From NCBI RefSeq assembly GCF_900101895.1, contig NZ_FMVF01000012.1, forward strand, positions 1 to 64,000: a DNA stretch of 64,000 bases. The letters are read 5' to 3'. The stretch comes from Flavobacterium caeni (GTDB taxonomy: Bacteria > Bacteroidota > Bacteroidia > Flavobacteriales > Flavobacteriaceae). Below, piece by piece: positions 45,402-53,544 of this stretch. The translations under genes and the position numbers were made by a program. Positions within the stretch are counted from its first letter, which is position 1; the number at the start of each line of letters is the position of its first letter. The notes beneath the pieces are model-generated. The model did not search any database. It saw only the letters and a program-made list of their open reading frames with translations, and had not been told where the DNA came from.

Positions 45402-46288
45402 TGTATTATGGGTAATTTCTTTTCTTTTAATTTGGCGTTCATCCCTTCGATGCCTTGCAGACCACCAGTGTGGATTGCCAGTATCTTTGACCCGGCGGGA
45501 AAATAGCCTTTGTCGATCAGTTCCATAACGCCAAACAACATCTTTCCCGTATACACCGGGTCGAGTAAAATGCCGTGGCGCTGCTTGAACGCGTTGATGA
45601 ACGCCACCAGCGACGCATCGATCTTCGCATAACCGCCAAAATGGTAGTCGGTATTCAGCTCCCAATTCGGCGTGTTTACAAATTTAAGTATTTCGGCTTG
45701 GAGAAAATCGCCTTTGAGCGCCGCAAACCCCAAAACTTGTTGACACGGCTTTGCCGACCGGACCAGTCCAGCCATCGTCCCGCCAGTGCCGACGGGGCAG
45801 CAGATGAAATCGTAGTCGTCGTCGGCCGTTGTTAATATTTCTTCGCATCCCTGCACCGCTAGATCATTGGTGCCGCCTTCTGGCACGAGGTAAAACGGGC
45901 CGAATCTCGCGCGCATTTGACCAATAAAACCCGCATCGGTCTTACGACGGTACTGTTCGCGGGACACAAACACCAGCCGCATACCGTTTTCTACTGCCAA
46001 TTGCAAAGTAGGATTTTGACCGATTTGACCCTCGAGTTCCCCGCCGCGTATCACGCCAATGGTTTCGAATCCGTATAGTTTGCCGGCGGCGGCCACGGCG
46101 GCGATGTGGTTCGAGTAGGCGCCGCCAAAAGTAAGTATCGTGTGCAAACCTTGCCGTTTGGCCTCAAGCAGGTTGTATTTGAGTTTCCTGAACTTGTTTC
46201 CCGAAACCATCGGATGCAACAAGTCTTCGCGTTTGATGGCAAGCGAAACATCGGCTTTTAAAAGTATCGGCTGGTTGAAACTTTCCAT
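45398..46288 (-). CDS. ACC deaminase/D-cysteine desulfhydrase family PLP enzyme
   Basis: 296 residues from the ATG at 46288 (MESFNQPILLKADVSLAIKREDLLHPMVSGNKFRKLKYNLLEA); a TTG six bases upstream lies inside the promoter box and is rejected. PLP lysine in GNKFRKLKY, FGGAYSNH for substrate binding, and CPVGTGGTMAGLV for phosphate. The family includes 1-aminocyclopropane-1-carboxylate deaminase and D-cysteine desulfhydrase, and the sequence alone does not separate them. In this context D-amino-acid or sulfur metabolism is as likely as ACC breakdown. Confidence 0.85.
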   Translation of the reverse strand: MESFNQPILLKADVSLAIKREDLLHPMVSGNKFRKLKYNLLEAKRQGLHTILTFGGAYSNHIAAVAAAGKLYGFETIGVIRGGELEGQIGQNPTLQLAVENGMRLVFVSREQYRRKTDAGFIGQMRARFGPFYLVPEGGTNDLAVQGCEEILTTADDDYDFICCPVGTGGTMAGLVRSAKPCQQVLGFAALKGDFLQAEILKFVNTPNWELNTDYHFGGYAKIDASLVAFINAFKQRHGILLDPVYTGKMLFGVMELIDKGYFPAGSKILAIHTGGLQGIEGMNAKLKEKKLPIIQ

Positions 46289-46291
46289 ACG

Positions 46292-46299
46292 CAAAAATA
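46292..46299 (-). promoter_or_regulatory. -7 box of the ACC deaminase-like operon
   Basis: TATTTTTG on the minus strand, only 3 bp before the ATG at 46288. If correct the transcript would be nearly leaderless. Confidence 0.4.
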
Positions 46300-46311
46300 C
46301 CGCCTACAAAC

Positions 46312-46342
46312 AAAAAAAGCAGCCTTTCGACTGCTTTCTTTT
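46312..46342. terminator. Terminator between the ACC deaminase-like and T9SS genes
   Basis: AAAGCAG pairs with CTGCTTT, preceded by an A-run and followed by a T-run. It ends transcription of the T9SS gene on the minus strand. Confidence 0.7.
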
Positions 46343-46355
46343 TAATGCCTTATTG

Positions 46356-48245
46356 TTATTTGCCTTTTTCAAACACGCTGATTTTCTTGGCAAATTGCTT
46401 GTTGTCGGTAGTAACGACTTTCACCACATAAATCGATTCGGCCAACCCCGATGTCGGGAATTCGTAACTCGTTTTGGCGCCCAATTTGGTCTTGGTGAAA
46501 ATCTGCTTCCCGGTGATGTCGAACAAAGTCACCGACTTGATGTCGATGCTGCCCGGATTCGATACCGTAAGCATTTGACGGTCGTTGTTTTGCAAGATCG
46601 CGAACGCATCGGCAGCGAGCTCATCCGAGGTACCCAAAAGACCGTCCACGAACGTAATCTCATACTGGGTGTCGTTGGTGCCCGCAGGCAGCGTGAATTC
46701 GTAGTCTGAATTCTTGATGTCGTAGTACATGTCGGTCAATTTGTCGTGCAAATAAACGTTTTCTGCTTCCGAAAAATTGATCATTTCGGTGGCCTTGATA
46801 CGGAACGATGCTGGCACATTGGCCTTAAAACCAACCGGAACTTTTTTGTTGACGTCAAAATCGATAACCGAGATCACATACTGTGCGTTGTCGAGCACAA
46901 AATACATGTCGATGTCGGTTTGGTCGGGCGACTTGGCATCCATTCCAGATTCCGCGCCATCCGAAGCCCCGTCGATCATCACGAGGGTAGTTTCCTTAAC
47001 CCCTGTGTTGTTGAGCAAAGTCTGGAATTTGATTTGCGGTGCCGGTGCCGTGCTTACGGTGGTATAATCCCAACCTGCAACCGACTGGATTGGCGGCAAG
47101 AATCCCGTACTTGACGTATGCTCGCTCGTGCCTTCATTTACATCCGCCGGACGGTTAAAGTCTGAAAAAGTACCTTCTTTGATATAAACACGGTAGTTGT
47201 TGCTCATCGTGACGTTTCCGCCTGCAGCGCCCTCGATCATAAAACCTTGTCCGATCGGACAAAAACGACGCTCAAATGGCGTCCCTGTCCCAGTGGCTCC
47301 GAGTTGTGTTCCAGCACCATCATAGGCATAAAATGTCGGCGGATTGTAAACCCCCATGTAACCATAAGTCGGATCGGTAACACCGCCCGCCGCCAAAGGC
47401 GAATAAGAACCATAGCCGCCGCGGTACGAAGCGATCAAATGCGAATTCGTCGTAGGATCTTGCTCCCAAAAATAAGCCACCTGTGTCGTGTTGGTTGCCG
47501 CCATCAAAAACGCCCTCAAATCGATGGCCGATGGATACGGATTACCTGTTAAAGTACGCAAGCCCGCGCCTACGAAAACGGTAATATTCCCGTCATTTGG
47601 CTTGCCTCTGAAATCGTAACGTTGTCTGCTTCCTGGGTTGTTGGCTTGTCCGTTATCCGAAAAAGTAAGATCGTTCACGGCAGTTCCAGATCCTTTCAAA
47701 GTATAACCGATCCCTGGCTCGATGTTGGGCAAGGCAGCACCTCCTGGAACTGGCACCCATTGTGCATAGGTACTCGATGATACGAACTTGAACGCCCATC
47801 GATCGGCAATACGCAAAGGATTCGCAACGCCGTCAAAAACACCGGCACCCAACATGACTGCAGGAGTCGACGCCGTTGTGGTCGTCGGCCTGTGAAGCAT
47901 TGAAACCTTAAAATTTTCATTTCCTGTTGCAGCCGAGGCATTTCCTACTGGCGAACACCAGTAGTTGTAAGCGAAATTATTCACGGTTCCTTCTTGAAAA
48001 ACTGACAATGTTCCGGCTCCTCTATTCGTAGAAACCACTGTCGACGCACCTTGCAACAGCATGGCTTCGTCCCTTAAATAAATGTTCCCTTCTACAGCTC
48101 CAACCTTGTCCAAATTGATATCCTGGTTTACGAAAACCATTCTATCATTCACGAAAATATAGCTGTCAGGACTTACATAAACCTGTGCCTTTGCTATGGT
48201 AGTTACCATCAGCAGACCAAAACATGCAAAGTATAAACGTTCCAT
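46356..48245 (-). CDS. T9SS-exported protein of unknown function
   Basis: 629 residues from the ATG at 48245 (MERLYFACFGLLMVTTIAKAQ, signal peptide ~20); in-frame starts at 48257 and 48311 would add 4 or 22 residues. The body contains NYWCSPVGN, GIGYTLKGSG, FRGKPNDGNITV and LTGNPYPSAIDL, a pattern common in large flavobacterial T9SS proteins. The last ~80 residues are a T9SS type A tail (VSNPGSIDIKSVTLFDITGKQIFTK... SIYVVKVVTTDNKQFAKKI). A surface or secreted role is likely; no enzymatic motif was recognised. Confidence 0.82.
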   Translation of the reverse strand: MERLYFACFGLLMVTTIAKAQVYVSPDSYIFVNDRMVFVNQDINLDKVGAVEGNIYLRDEAMLLQGASTVVSTNRGAGTLSVFQEGTVNNFAYNYWCSPVGNASAATGNENFKVSMLHRPTTTTASTPAVMLGAGVFDGVANPLRIADRWAFKFVSSSTYAQWVPVPGGAALPNIEPGIGYTLKGSGTAVNDLTFSDNGQANNPGSRQRYDFRGKPNDGNITVFVGAGLRTLTGNPYPSAIDLRAFLMAATNTTQVAYFWEQDPTTNSHLIASYRGGYGSYSPLAAGGVTDPTYGYMGVYNPPTFYAYDGAGTQLGATGTGTPFERRFCPIGQGFMIEGAAGGNVTMSNNYRVYIKEGTFSDFNRPADVNEGTSEHTSSTGFLPPIQSVAGWDYTTVSTAPAPQIKFQTLLNNTGVKETTLVMIDGASDGAESGMDAKSPDQTDIDMYFVLDNAQYVISVIDFDVNKKVPVGFKANVPASFRIKATEMINFSEAENVYLHDKLTDMYYDIKNSDYEFTLPAGTNDTQYEITFVDGLLGTSDELAADAFAILQNNDRQMLTVSNPGSIDIKSVTLFDITGKQIFTKTKLGAKTSYEFPTSGLAESIYVVKVVTTDNKQFAKKISVFEKGK

Positions 48246-48433
48246 AATCAATCGCATTTGAGTTCGGTAAAAGTAGCAAAAAAATATATGCAGCCGATGC
48301 AGCACACGCAATTATTCGATAAAATTCACAAAATGTGTCGTTTGTCCATTTTAACGGTTGCTCATCGATATTCTGGTAGGAATCTAATTACAATTTATTA
48401 TGTTTATTTTCAATACCACCTAATCAAACAAAT

Positions 48434-49871
48434 ATGAAGCATTTTTACCCTGGATTGTTGGTCGCAGCCTTCCTTTTTGCGACCCATTCGGCGTCGGCGC
48501 AAGTGGGCGTCGGCACCACGGCACCCAATGCCGCACTAGACATTTCGGCCGCCAACGACGGACTTTTGATTCCGCGCGTGGCATTGGCCAACACCACCAC
48601 CGCTACGGTGCTTACCCCAACCGCTTCGGAATTGGTATACAATACTGCCACAGCAGGCGATGTAACGCCCGGATTCTACTATTGGAGCGGCACCGCCTGG
48701 ATTCGATTGGCAACTGGCGCCAGCAACGACTGGTCAATCACCGGTAATGCGGGCACCACGCCAGGCACACACTTTTTGGGCACGACCAACGCCGTCGATT
48801 TGCGCATCAAGACCGCGGGCACCGACCGATGGAACATCTCCAATACCAACAACGGACAATTGCAATCCTATTTCGCGCGGGACGGCGGCTTTACCCGCCT
48901 ATTCGTTCCAACCTGATCCCGATACGGGTCTGTTCAGCAATGCAGCAAACACGCTCGGATTGGCTACGGCGGGTGTCGAACGTGTTCGTCTTTTGGCCAA
49001 CGGACAAACCATCGTCAACAACACGGCGGCACCCGTTGCTACCGATGTACTTTCGTCCTACACTTAGGGCACCATGACACGTGCCATCGCGGGATACAGC
49101 ACGTTGGCCAATGGCCGCGGTGTATATGGCCAGGCGACTGCCGCAAATGGCGCGGGGGTGCAAGGCGGCACCAACCAAGGCAATGCATTCGGGTTGTGGG
49201 GATTCAACACCAGCGCATCGGGAACGGGCTCTAACGGCGCGGGGAACAACCAAATATCGACCTATCTCACCGCAGGTAGCGGCGGCTCTTTCTCTGGATT
49301 GTATACGGGCGTGTTCGGCTTTGTTTCTTCCATCACCATCGACCCGAGCTCGGGCGGCTTGTTTCAGGATGAATTCGACAACCAATGGGATGTTGCGCAC
49401 TGGGACGGTTTCGGCTACTACAAAATCATTGGGCCCGGCGCCGTGAGTACGATTGTAGAAGACATCAACAACCAAAAAGTGGTGATGCACTGTACCGAAA
49501 CACCCGAGAACCTGTTCGAAGATTACGGCACAGGCCAATTGGTAAACGGCCGCGTCACGATTGCCATCGACCCTACATTCGCCAAAAATATACTGGTAGA
49601 CGAGCAACATCCGCTCAAGGTATTCGTGCAACTCGAAGGCGATTGCAACGGCGTGTATGTCACCAACAAATCGGCCCATTCGTTTGAGGTGGTCGAACTC
49701 CAAAGTGGCCTGTCCAACACCCTGTTTTCGTATTCAATAGTAGCCACCAGAGGCTCCGAAACTTACACCGCACCGAACGGACAAACCCGTACGGCACGCT
49801 ACGACCGCCGTTTCGAAAAGGCTCCGCAAGTCAAGCAGCGCGCCTCACTCAAAGCCGAATTGAACCATTAA
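48434..49871 (+). pseudogene. Broken tail-fibre-like secreted protein gene (one frameshift, one stop)
   Basis: The N-terminal part (signal peptide, then VGVGTTAPNAALDISAANDG) reads in one frame to a stop at 48914-48916. The matching continuation (AYSFQPDPDTGLFSNAANTLGLATAGVERVRLLANG) lies in another frame from about 48880, so one base is gained or lost in a GC-rich stretch around 48871-48885. This second frame is then interrupted by TAG at 49065-49067 and continues to 49871 with GRGVYGQATAANGAGVQGG, NQWDVAHWDG and a C-terminal part ending ASLKAELNH. Restored, the protein would be about 478 residues. Two independent lesions favour a pseudogene over a sequencing error, but that is not certain. 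Confidence 0.75.
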
Positions 49872-50194
49872 ACATAATTCCAGAAGGACCAAAAAGACCT
49901 CCGCTTCAAATAGCCGGGGTCTTTTTCGTTTTGGTAGGCTTCCCGTTCGAAAGAAATGTTACGGTAGGCCTTGTCTTTACTTCGGTATTGGACCCATCGG
50001 CACAAAAACTCCACACCATACCACAGGTAAAAAAACACCACGAGCAGTTCCATTTGCTGCCTGATGTGGATGCGTTCGTGGTTGACCATCACGGCATCGC
50101 TTTTTTGTTCGTTGCGGCGCAGGATCACAAACGGAAAAATGGCCATGCCGCTAAATCCTTTGGGGAGCAAATATTTGGAAACAATCAAAAACAT
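49868..50194 (-). CDS. Small membrane protein with an HExxH motif
   Basis: 108 residues from the ATG at 50194 (MFLIVSKYLLPKGFSGMAIFPFVIL); a longer start at 50257 would overlap the divergent DUF5522 gene. His39-Glu40-Arg-Ile-His43 (NHERIHIRQQ) is a zincin-type HExxH motif. It is followed by a hydrophobic stretch (MELLVVFFYLWYGVEFLCRWV) that probably crosses the membrane. A peptidase role is only suggested by the motif; the protein is very short. Its stop codon overlaps the end of the broken gene by 4 bp. Confidence 0.65.
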   Translation of the reverse strand: MFLIVSKYLLPKGFSGMAIFPFVILRRNEQKSDAVMVNHERIHIRQQMELLVVFFYLWYGVEFLCRWVQYRSKDKAYRNISFEREAYQNEKDPGYLKRRSFWSFWNYV

Positions 50195-50225
50195 TCGGCC
50201 GAATCTTGTTATTTTTGTAGTGATT

Positions 50226-50402
50226 ATGAACCACCAAAATAACGAAAATAAACCCATCGAAGGCGAAGATTTTTATTATACGCCCGAAGGCTACAAGTGC
50301 TTTACCGAAAAATACCACCTCAAGCGCGGCTATTGCTGCAAAAGCGGGTGCCGGCATTGCCCATATGGCTTTGACAAAAAGACGGGTGATTTTAAAAAGT
50401 AG
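50226..50402 (+). CDS. DUF5522 family small Cys-rich protein
   Basis: 58 residues: FYYTPEGYKCFTEKYHLKRGYCCKSGCRHCPYGFDKK. The CCxxxCxxCPYGF cluster is the DUF5522 signature and looks like a metal or zinc site. Function unknown. It is transcribed divergently from the HExxH gene, and a TATTTTTG box lies 8 bp before the ATG (50210-50217). Confidence 0.8.
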   Translation: MNHQNNENKPIEGEDFYYTPEGYKCFTEKYHLKRGYCCKSGCRHCPYGFDKKTGDFKK

Positions 50403-50420
50403 TTGTGCGTTGCCTGCGGC

Positions 50421-50458
50421 CCGCGCTTTCCGCGGTGCACGGCACCTTGCTGCAAACG
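50421..50458 (-). repeat. Diverged copy of the dispersed hairpin element
   Basis: CGCTTTCCGC, hairpin GGTGC-ACG-GCACC, TTGCTGC. The 22 bp at 50429-50450 match the inverse of 24476-24497 with one mismatch. The rest of the 197-bp gap before hutU holds a small AGTTCA-C-TGAACT inverted repeat and nothing else I recognise. Confidence 0.55.
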
Positions 50459-50599
50459 AAGTTCACTGAACTCCTGTAAAAAATATTAATGAGGTGAAGT
50501 AATCGCTAACGCGACCTCCGCTTAGAACGAACACTAAAAAATACAAACCCGTCACTCTCGAACAAAATCTGCGCAAACCGGCGTCCAACAACAAAAAAC

Positions 50600-52585
50600 A
50601 TGACTTTTAAAGAACAAATCCAACAAGGAATCCCAACCACGCTTCCTAATCCAAAACCTTACGAAACGCAAATCAACCACGCGCCCAAACGCAAGGAAAT
50701 CCTTTTGGATGACGAAAAGAAACTCGCCATCCGCAACGCGTTGCGCTATTTTGAACCACAACACCACGCGACACTCGCACCCGAATTCCTTGCGGAACTC
50801 AACACCTATGGCCGCATCTACATGTACCGTTTTCGCCCCGATTACGAAATGAAGGCGCGTCCGATATCAGAATACCCAGGAAAATCCGAACAAGCCAAAG
50901 CCATCATGCTCATGATCCAAAACAACCTGGATTATGCCGTCGCGCAACACCCGCACGAACTCATCACTTATGGCGGCAACGGCGCGGTATTCCAGAACTG
51001 GGCGCAGTATCTGCTGACCATGAAATACCTTTCCGAAATGACCGACGAGCAAACGCTCACAATCTATTCGGGCCACCCGATGGGCTTGTATCCGTCGCAC
51101 AAAGATGCCCCGCGTGTGGTGGTCACCAACGGCATGATGATCCCTAATTATTCCAAACCCGACGATTGGGAAAAATTCAACGCGCTCGGCGTCACACAAT
51201 ACGGCCAAATGACAGCCGGAAGTTACATGTACATCGGCCCGCAAGGCATCGTGCACGGCACGACGATTACGGTATTGAACGGCTTCCGCAAAATCAAAAC
51301 GACGCCAACAGGCAACCTTTTTGTCACTTCTGGACTCGGCGGCATGAGCGGCGCGCAACCCAAAGCGGGCAACATTGCGGGATGCATCACGGTGTGTGCC
51401 GAAGTGAATCCGAAGATTACGCACATCCGTCATTCGCAGGGTTGGATCAACGAAGTCATCGAAAACATTGACGAATTGGTTACACGTGTACGCCAGGCCA
51501 AAGAAAACAAGGAAACGGTTTCCATCGCCTACCTCGGTAACGTGGTCGATGTATGGGAAAAATTCGACGAAGAAAATTTACACATCGATCTGGGATCGGA
51601 CCAAGCCTCGCTGCACAATCCGTGGGCGGGCGGCTACTACCCCGTTGGTCAATCGTTCGAGGAATCGAACCGCATGATGGCCGAAAACCCCGAATTGTTC
51701 AAACAAAAAGTACAACAATCGCTGCGCCGTCAAACCGACGCGATCAACAAACACACCGCCAAGGGCACCTATTTCTTCGATTACGGCAACGCCTTTTTGC
51801 TCGAAGCGTCGCGCGCCGGCGCCAACATCATGGCGGCCAATGGCATCGATTTCCGCTACCCGAGCTACGTGCAGGACATCATGGGCCCTATGTGTTTCGA
51901 TTACGGATTCGGCCCGTTCCGTTGGGTTTGTACTTCGGGAAAACCTGAAGATTTGCAAAAAACGGACGACATCGCCTGCCAGGTTTTAGAGGAATTGGCC
52001 AAAACCGCTCCGACCGAAATCCAGCAACAAATGCAGGACAACATCCAATGGATCAAAGGCGCGCAGCAAAACAAGCTGGTCGTCGGCTCGCAAGCGCGTA
52101 TTTTGTATGCCGACGCCGAAGGCCGCATCAAGATTGCACAGGCGTTCAACGATGCCATTGCCAAGGGCGAAATCGGTTACGTGGTTTTGGGCCGCGACCA
52201 CCACGATGTATCGGGTACCGATTCCCCATACCGGGAGACTTCGAACATTTATGACGGGTCGCGTTTTACGGCCGACATGGCCATCCACAACGTCATCGGC
52301 GACGGCTTTCGCGGCGCCACCTGGATCAGCATCCACAACGGTGGTGGCGTGGGTTGGGGCGAGGTCATCAACGGCGGATTTGGTATGGTTCTTGATGGTT
52401 CGGCCGATGCGTCCAGACGCTTGGAATCCATGCTTTTCTGGGATGTAAACAACGGCATTTCCCGACGGAGCTGGGCCCGAAACGAGGGCGCCGTATTTGC
52501 GATCAAACGGGCCATGGCCACGCAGCCTTTGCTCAAAGTAACCATCCCGAATACTGTAGACGACGCCATTTTAGACTTGTTGTAA
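50600..52585 (+). CDS. hutU: Urocanate hydratase
   Basis: 661 residues, in the range of the longer urocanases of Bacteroidetes. It converts urocanate to imidazolonepropionate in histidine breakdown, using NAD as cofactor. Signature segments are ALVTYGGNGAVFQNWAQYLL-like sequence (ELITYGGNGAVFQNWAQYLL), TSGLGGMSGAQPKAGNIAG, DLGSDQASLHNPWAGGYYPVG and IHNGGGVGWGEVINGGFGMVLDG. No hutH, hutI or hutG lies beside it in this window, so the pathway is dispersed or lies elsewhere. Confidence 0.97.
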   Translation: MTFKEQIQQGIPTTLPNPKPYETQINHAPKRKEILLDDEKKLAIRNALRYFEPQHHATLAPEFLAELNTYGRIYMYRFRPDYEMKARPISEYPGKSEQAKAIMLMIQNNLDYAVAQHPHELITYGGNGAVFQNWAQYLLTMKYLSEMTDEQTLTIYSGHPMGLYPSHKDAPRVVVTNGMMIPNYSKPDDWEKFNALGVTQYGQMTAGSYMYIGPQGIVHGTTITVLNGFRKIKTTPTGNLFVTSGLGGMSGAQPKAGNIAGCITVCAEVNPKITHIRHSQGWINEVIENIDELVTRVRQAKENKETVSIAYLGNVVDVWEKFDEENLHIDLGSDQASLHNPWAGGYYPVGQSFEESNRMMAENPELFKQKVQQSLRRQTDAINKHTAKGTYFFDYGNAFLLEASRAGANIMAANGIDFRYPSYVQDIMGPMCFDYGFGPFRWVCTSGKPEDLQKTDDIACQVLEELAKTAPTEIQQQMQDNIQWIKGAQQNKLVVGSQARILYADAEGRIKIAQAFNDAIAKGEIGYVVLGRDHHDVSGTDSPYRETSNIYDGSRFTADMAIHNVIGDGFRGATWISIHNGGGVGWGEVINGGFGMVLDGSADASRRLESMLFWDVNNGISRRSWARNEGAVFAIKRAMATQPLLKVTIPNTVDDAILDLL

Positions 52586-52586
52586 A

Positions 52587-52754
52587 GTGAAAAAAGCAAA
52601 CAGCATAGAGCTTATGATCATGGGGACCTGCCTGATTCCGCTGGCCCTGGTTATCGACAATGTGTTTGCGCAGTCGTTTTTGGCGCTCGCGTCGATTGTA
52701 CTCAACATTGTTGCAGTCGTCAAAAGTTTTAAGGAAAAAGAAAAACAATCCTAA
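52587..52754 (+). CDS. Small two-segment membrane protein (GTG start)
   Basis: 55 residues from a GTG at 52587, one base after the hutU stop codon: MKKANSIELMIMGTCLIPLAL, then ALASIVLNIVAVVKSF and a charged end KEKEKQS. Two hydrophobic segments are compatible with a small integral membrane protein. There is no homology I can name, but the frame is clean, tightly spaced between hutU and the next gene (10 bp) and shows normal codon choice. Non-ATG start and size make the call moderate. Confidence 0.55.
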   Translation: MKKANSIELMIMGTCLIPLALVIDNVFAQSFLALASIVLNIVAVVKSFKEKEKQS

Positions 52755-52764
52755 CCTCCACGCT

Positions 52765-53304
52765 ATGAAAAATCTGAAATTACTACCTGTATTGCTGGTG
52801 TTTTTACTGGGCGCCTGCGCCTCGGTCAAGGTGTCTTCTGACTACGACAAAAACGTAGATTTCAATCAGTTCAAAACCTATGCGTTCTACAAAAATGGCA
52901 TCGACAAGGTCGAAATATCCGACCTCGACAAAAAGCGTATCCTGCGTTCGATCGACGAAGCCATGACCGCCAAAGGCTTCACCAAAAGCGAAAACCCCGA
53001 TTTGCTGGTGAACATCTTTACCAAATCGCGCGAGCAAATCAGCGTGAACCAATTCAACGCCGGCTGGGGCTACGGTTGGGGCTGGGGCTGGAACCCGTAC
53101 ATGTGGGGCGGCAACACCACCACCGTTTCGAGCAGCACCGAGGGTACGCTTTACATCGATTTGATCGATGCCAAGAAAAAAGAAATGATCTGGCAAGGCC
53201 AGGGCATCGGAACGCTCACGCAAAATGTCGACAAAAAAGACGAAGTGATCAAGAATTTTGTCGCGAAGATCTTGGAGCAATATCCGCCGCAGAAAAAACA
53301 ATAA
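52765..53304 (+). CDS. DUF4136 family lipoprotein
   Basis: 179 residues from the ATG at 52765; lipobox Cys18 (FLLGACASVKV). The sequence SSDYDKNVDFNQFKTYAFYKNG, then LDKKRILRSIDEAMTAKGF and DLLVNIFTKSREQ, matches the DUF4136 family. A Gly/Trp-rich loop (GWGYGWGWGWNPYMWGG) sits in the middle, followed by EGTLYIDLIDAKKKEMIWQGQGIG. Function unknown. It probably shares a transcript with hutU and the small membrane protein. An in-frame ATG at 52660 lies inside the small gene and is rejected. Confidence 0.82.
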   Translation: MKNLKLLPVLLVFLLGACASVKVSSDYDKNVDFNQFKTYAFYKNGIDKVEISDLDKKRILRSIDEAMTAKGFTKSENPDLLVNIFTKSREQISVNQFNAGWGYGWGWGWNPYMWGGNTTTVSSSTEGTLYIDLIDAKKKEMIWQGQGIGTLTQNVDKKDEVIKNFVAKILEQYPPQKKQ

Positions 53305-53510
53305 CCTAGAAACCGCAGCCGCGTTTTTTTTGACCGGATTAGGTGACCCTTTAGAACTTTACAGTTTTTCTGCAGTAAAAACAACACCACAAATGCTAAC
53401 TTCGTTCTATGGGAAGGGGGCAATGTAAGGTATTCCCAACGAAAAAAATCAAAACGTAGGCTACAGAAAATCTGTAGATTTTGTTAAAGTTAAGTCGGGC
53501 AATTGCCCAC

Positions 53511-53542
53511 AAAAAAAACCGCAACATAAATTGCGGTTTTTT
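53511..53542. terminator. Terminator after the catabolic run
   Basis: AAAAACCGCAA (53514-53524) pairs with TTGCGGTTTTT (53531-53541) around a 6-nt loop. It ends the long minus-strand paa/branched-chain transcript. The rest of the 240-bp gap from 53305 contains a CTACAG-AAAAT-CTGTAG and a GGGCAATTGCCC palindrome. Confidence 0.88.
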
Positions 53543-53544
53543 AT

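Noticed and set aside
45402..45665. A longer N-terminus for the glucosaminidase gene
   Set aside because: It would overlap the whole end of the ACC deaminase-like gene; the lipoprotein signal starts at 45401.
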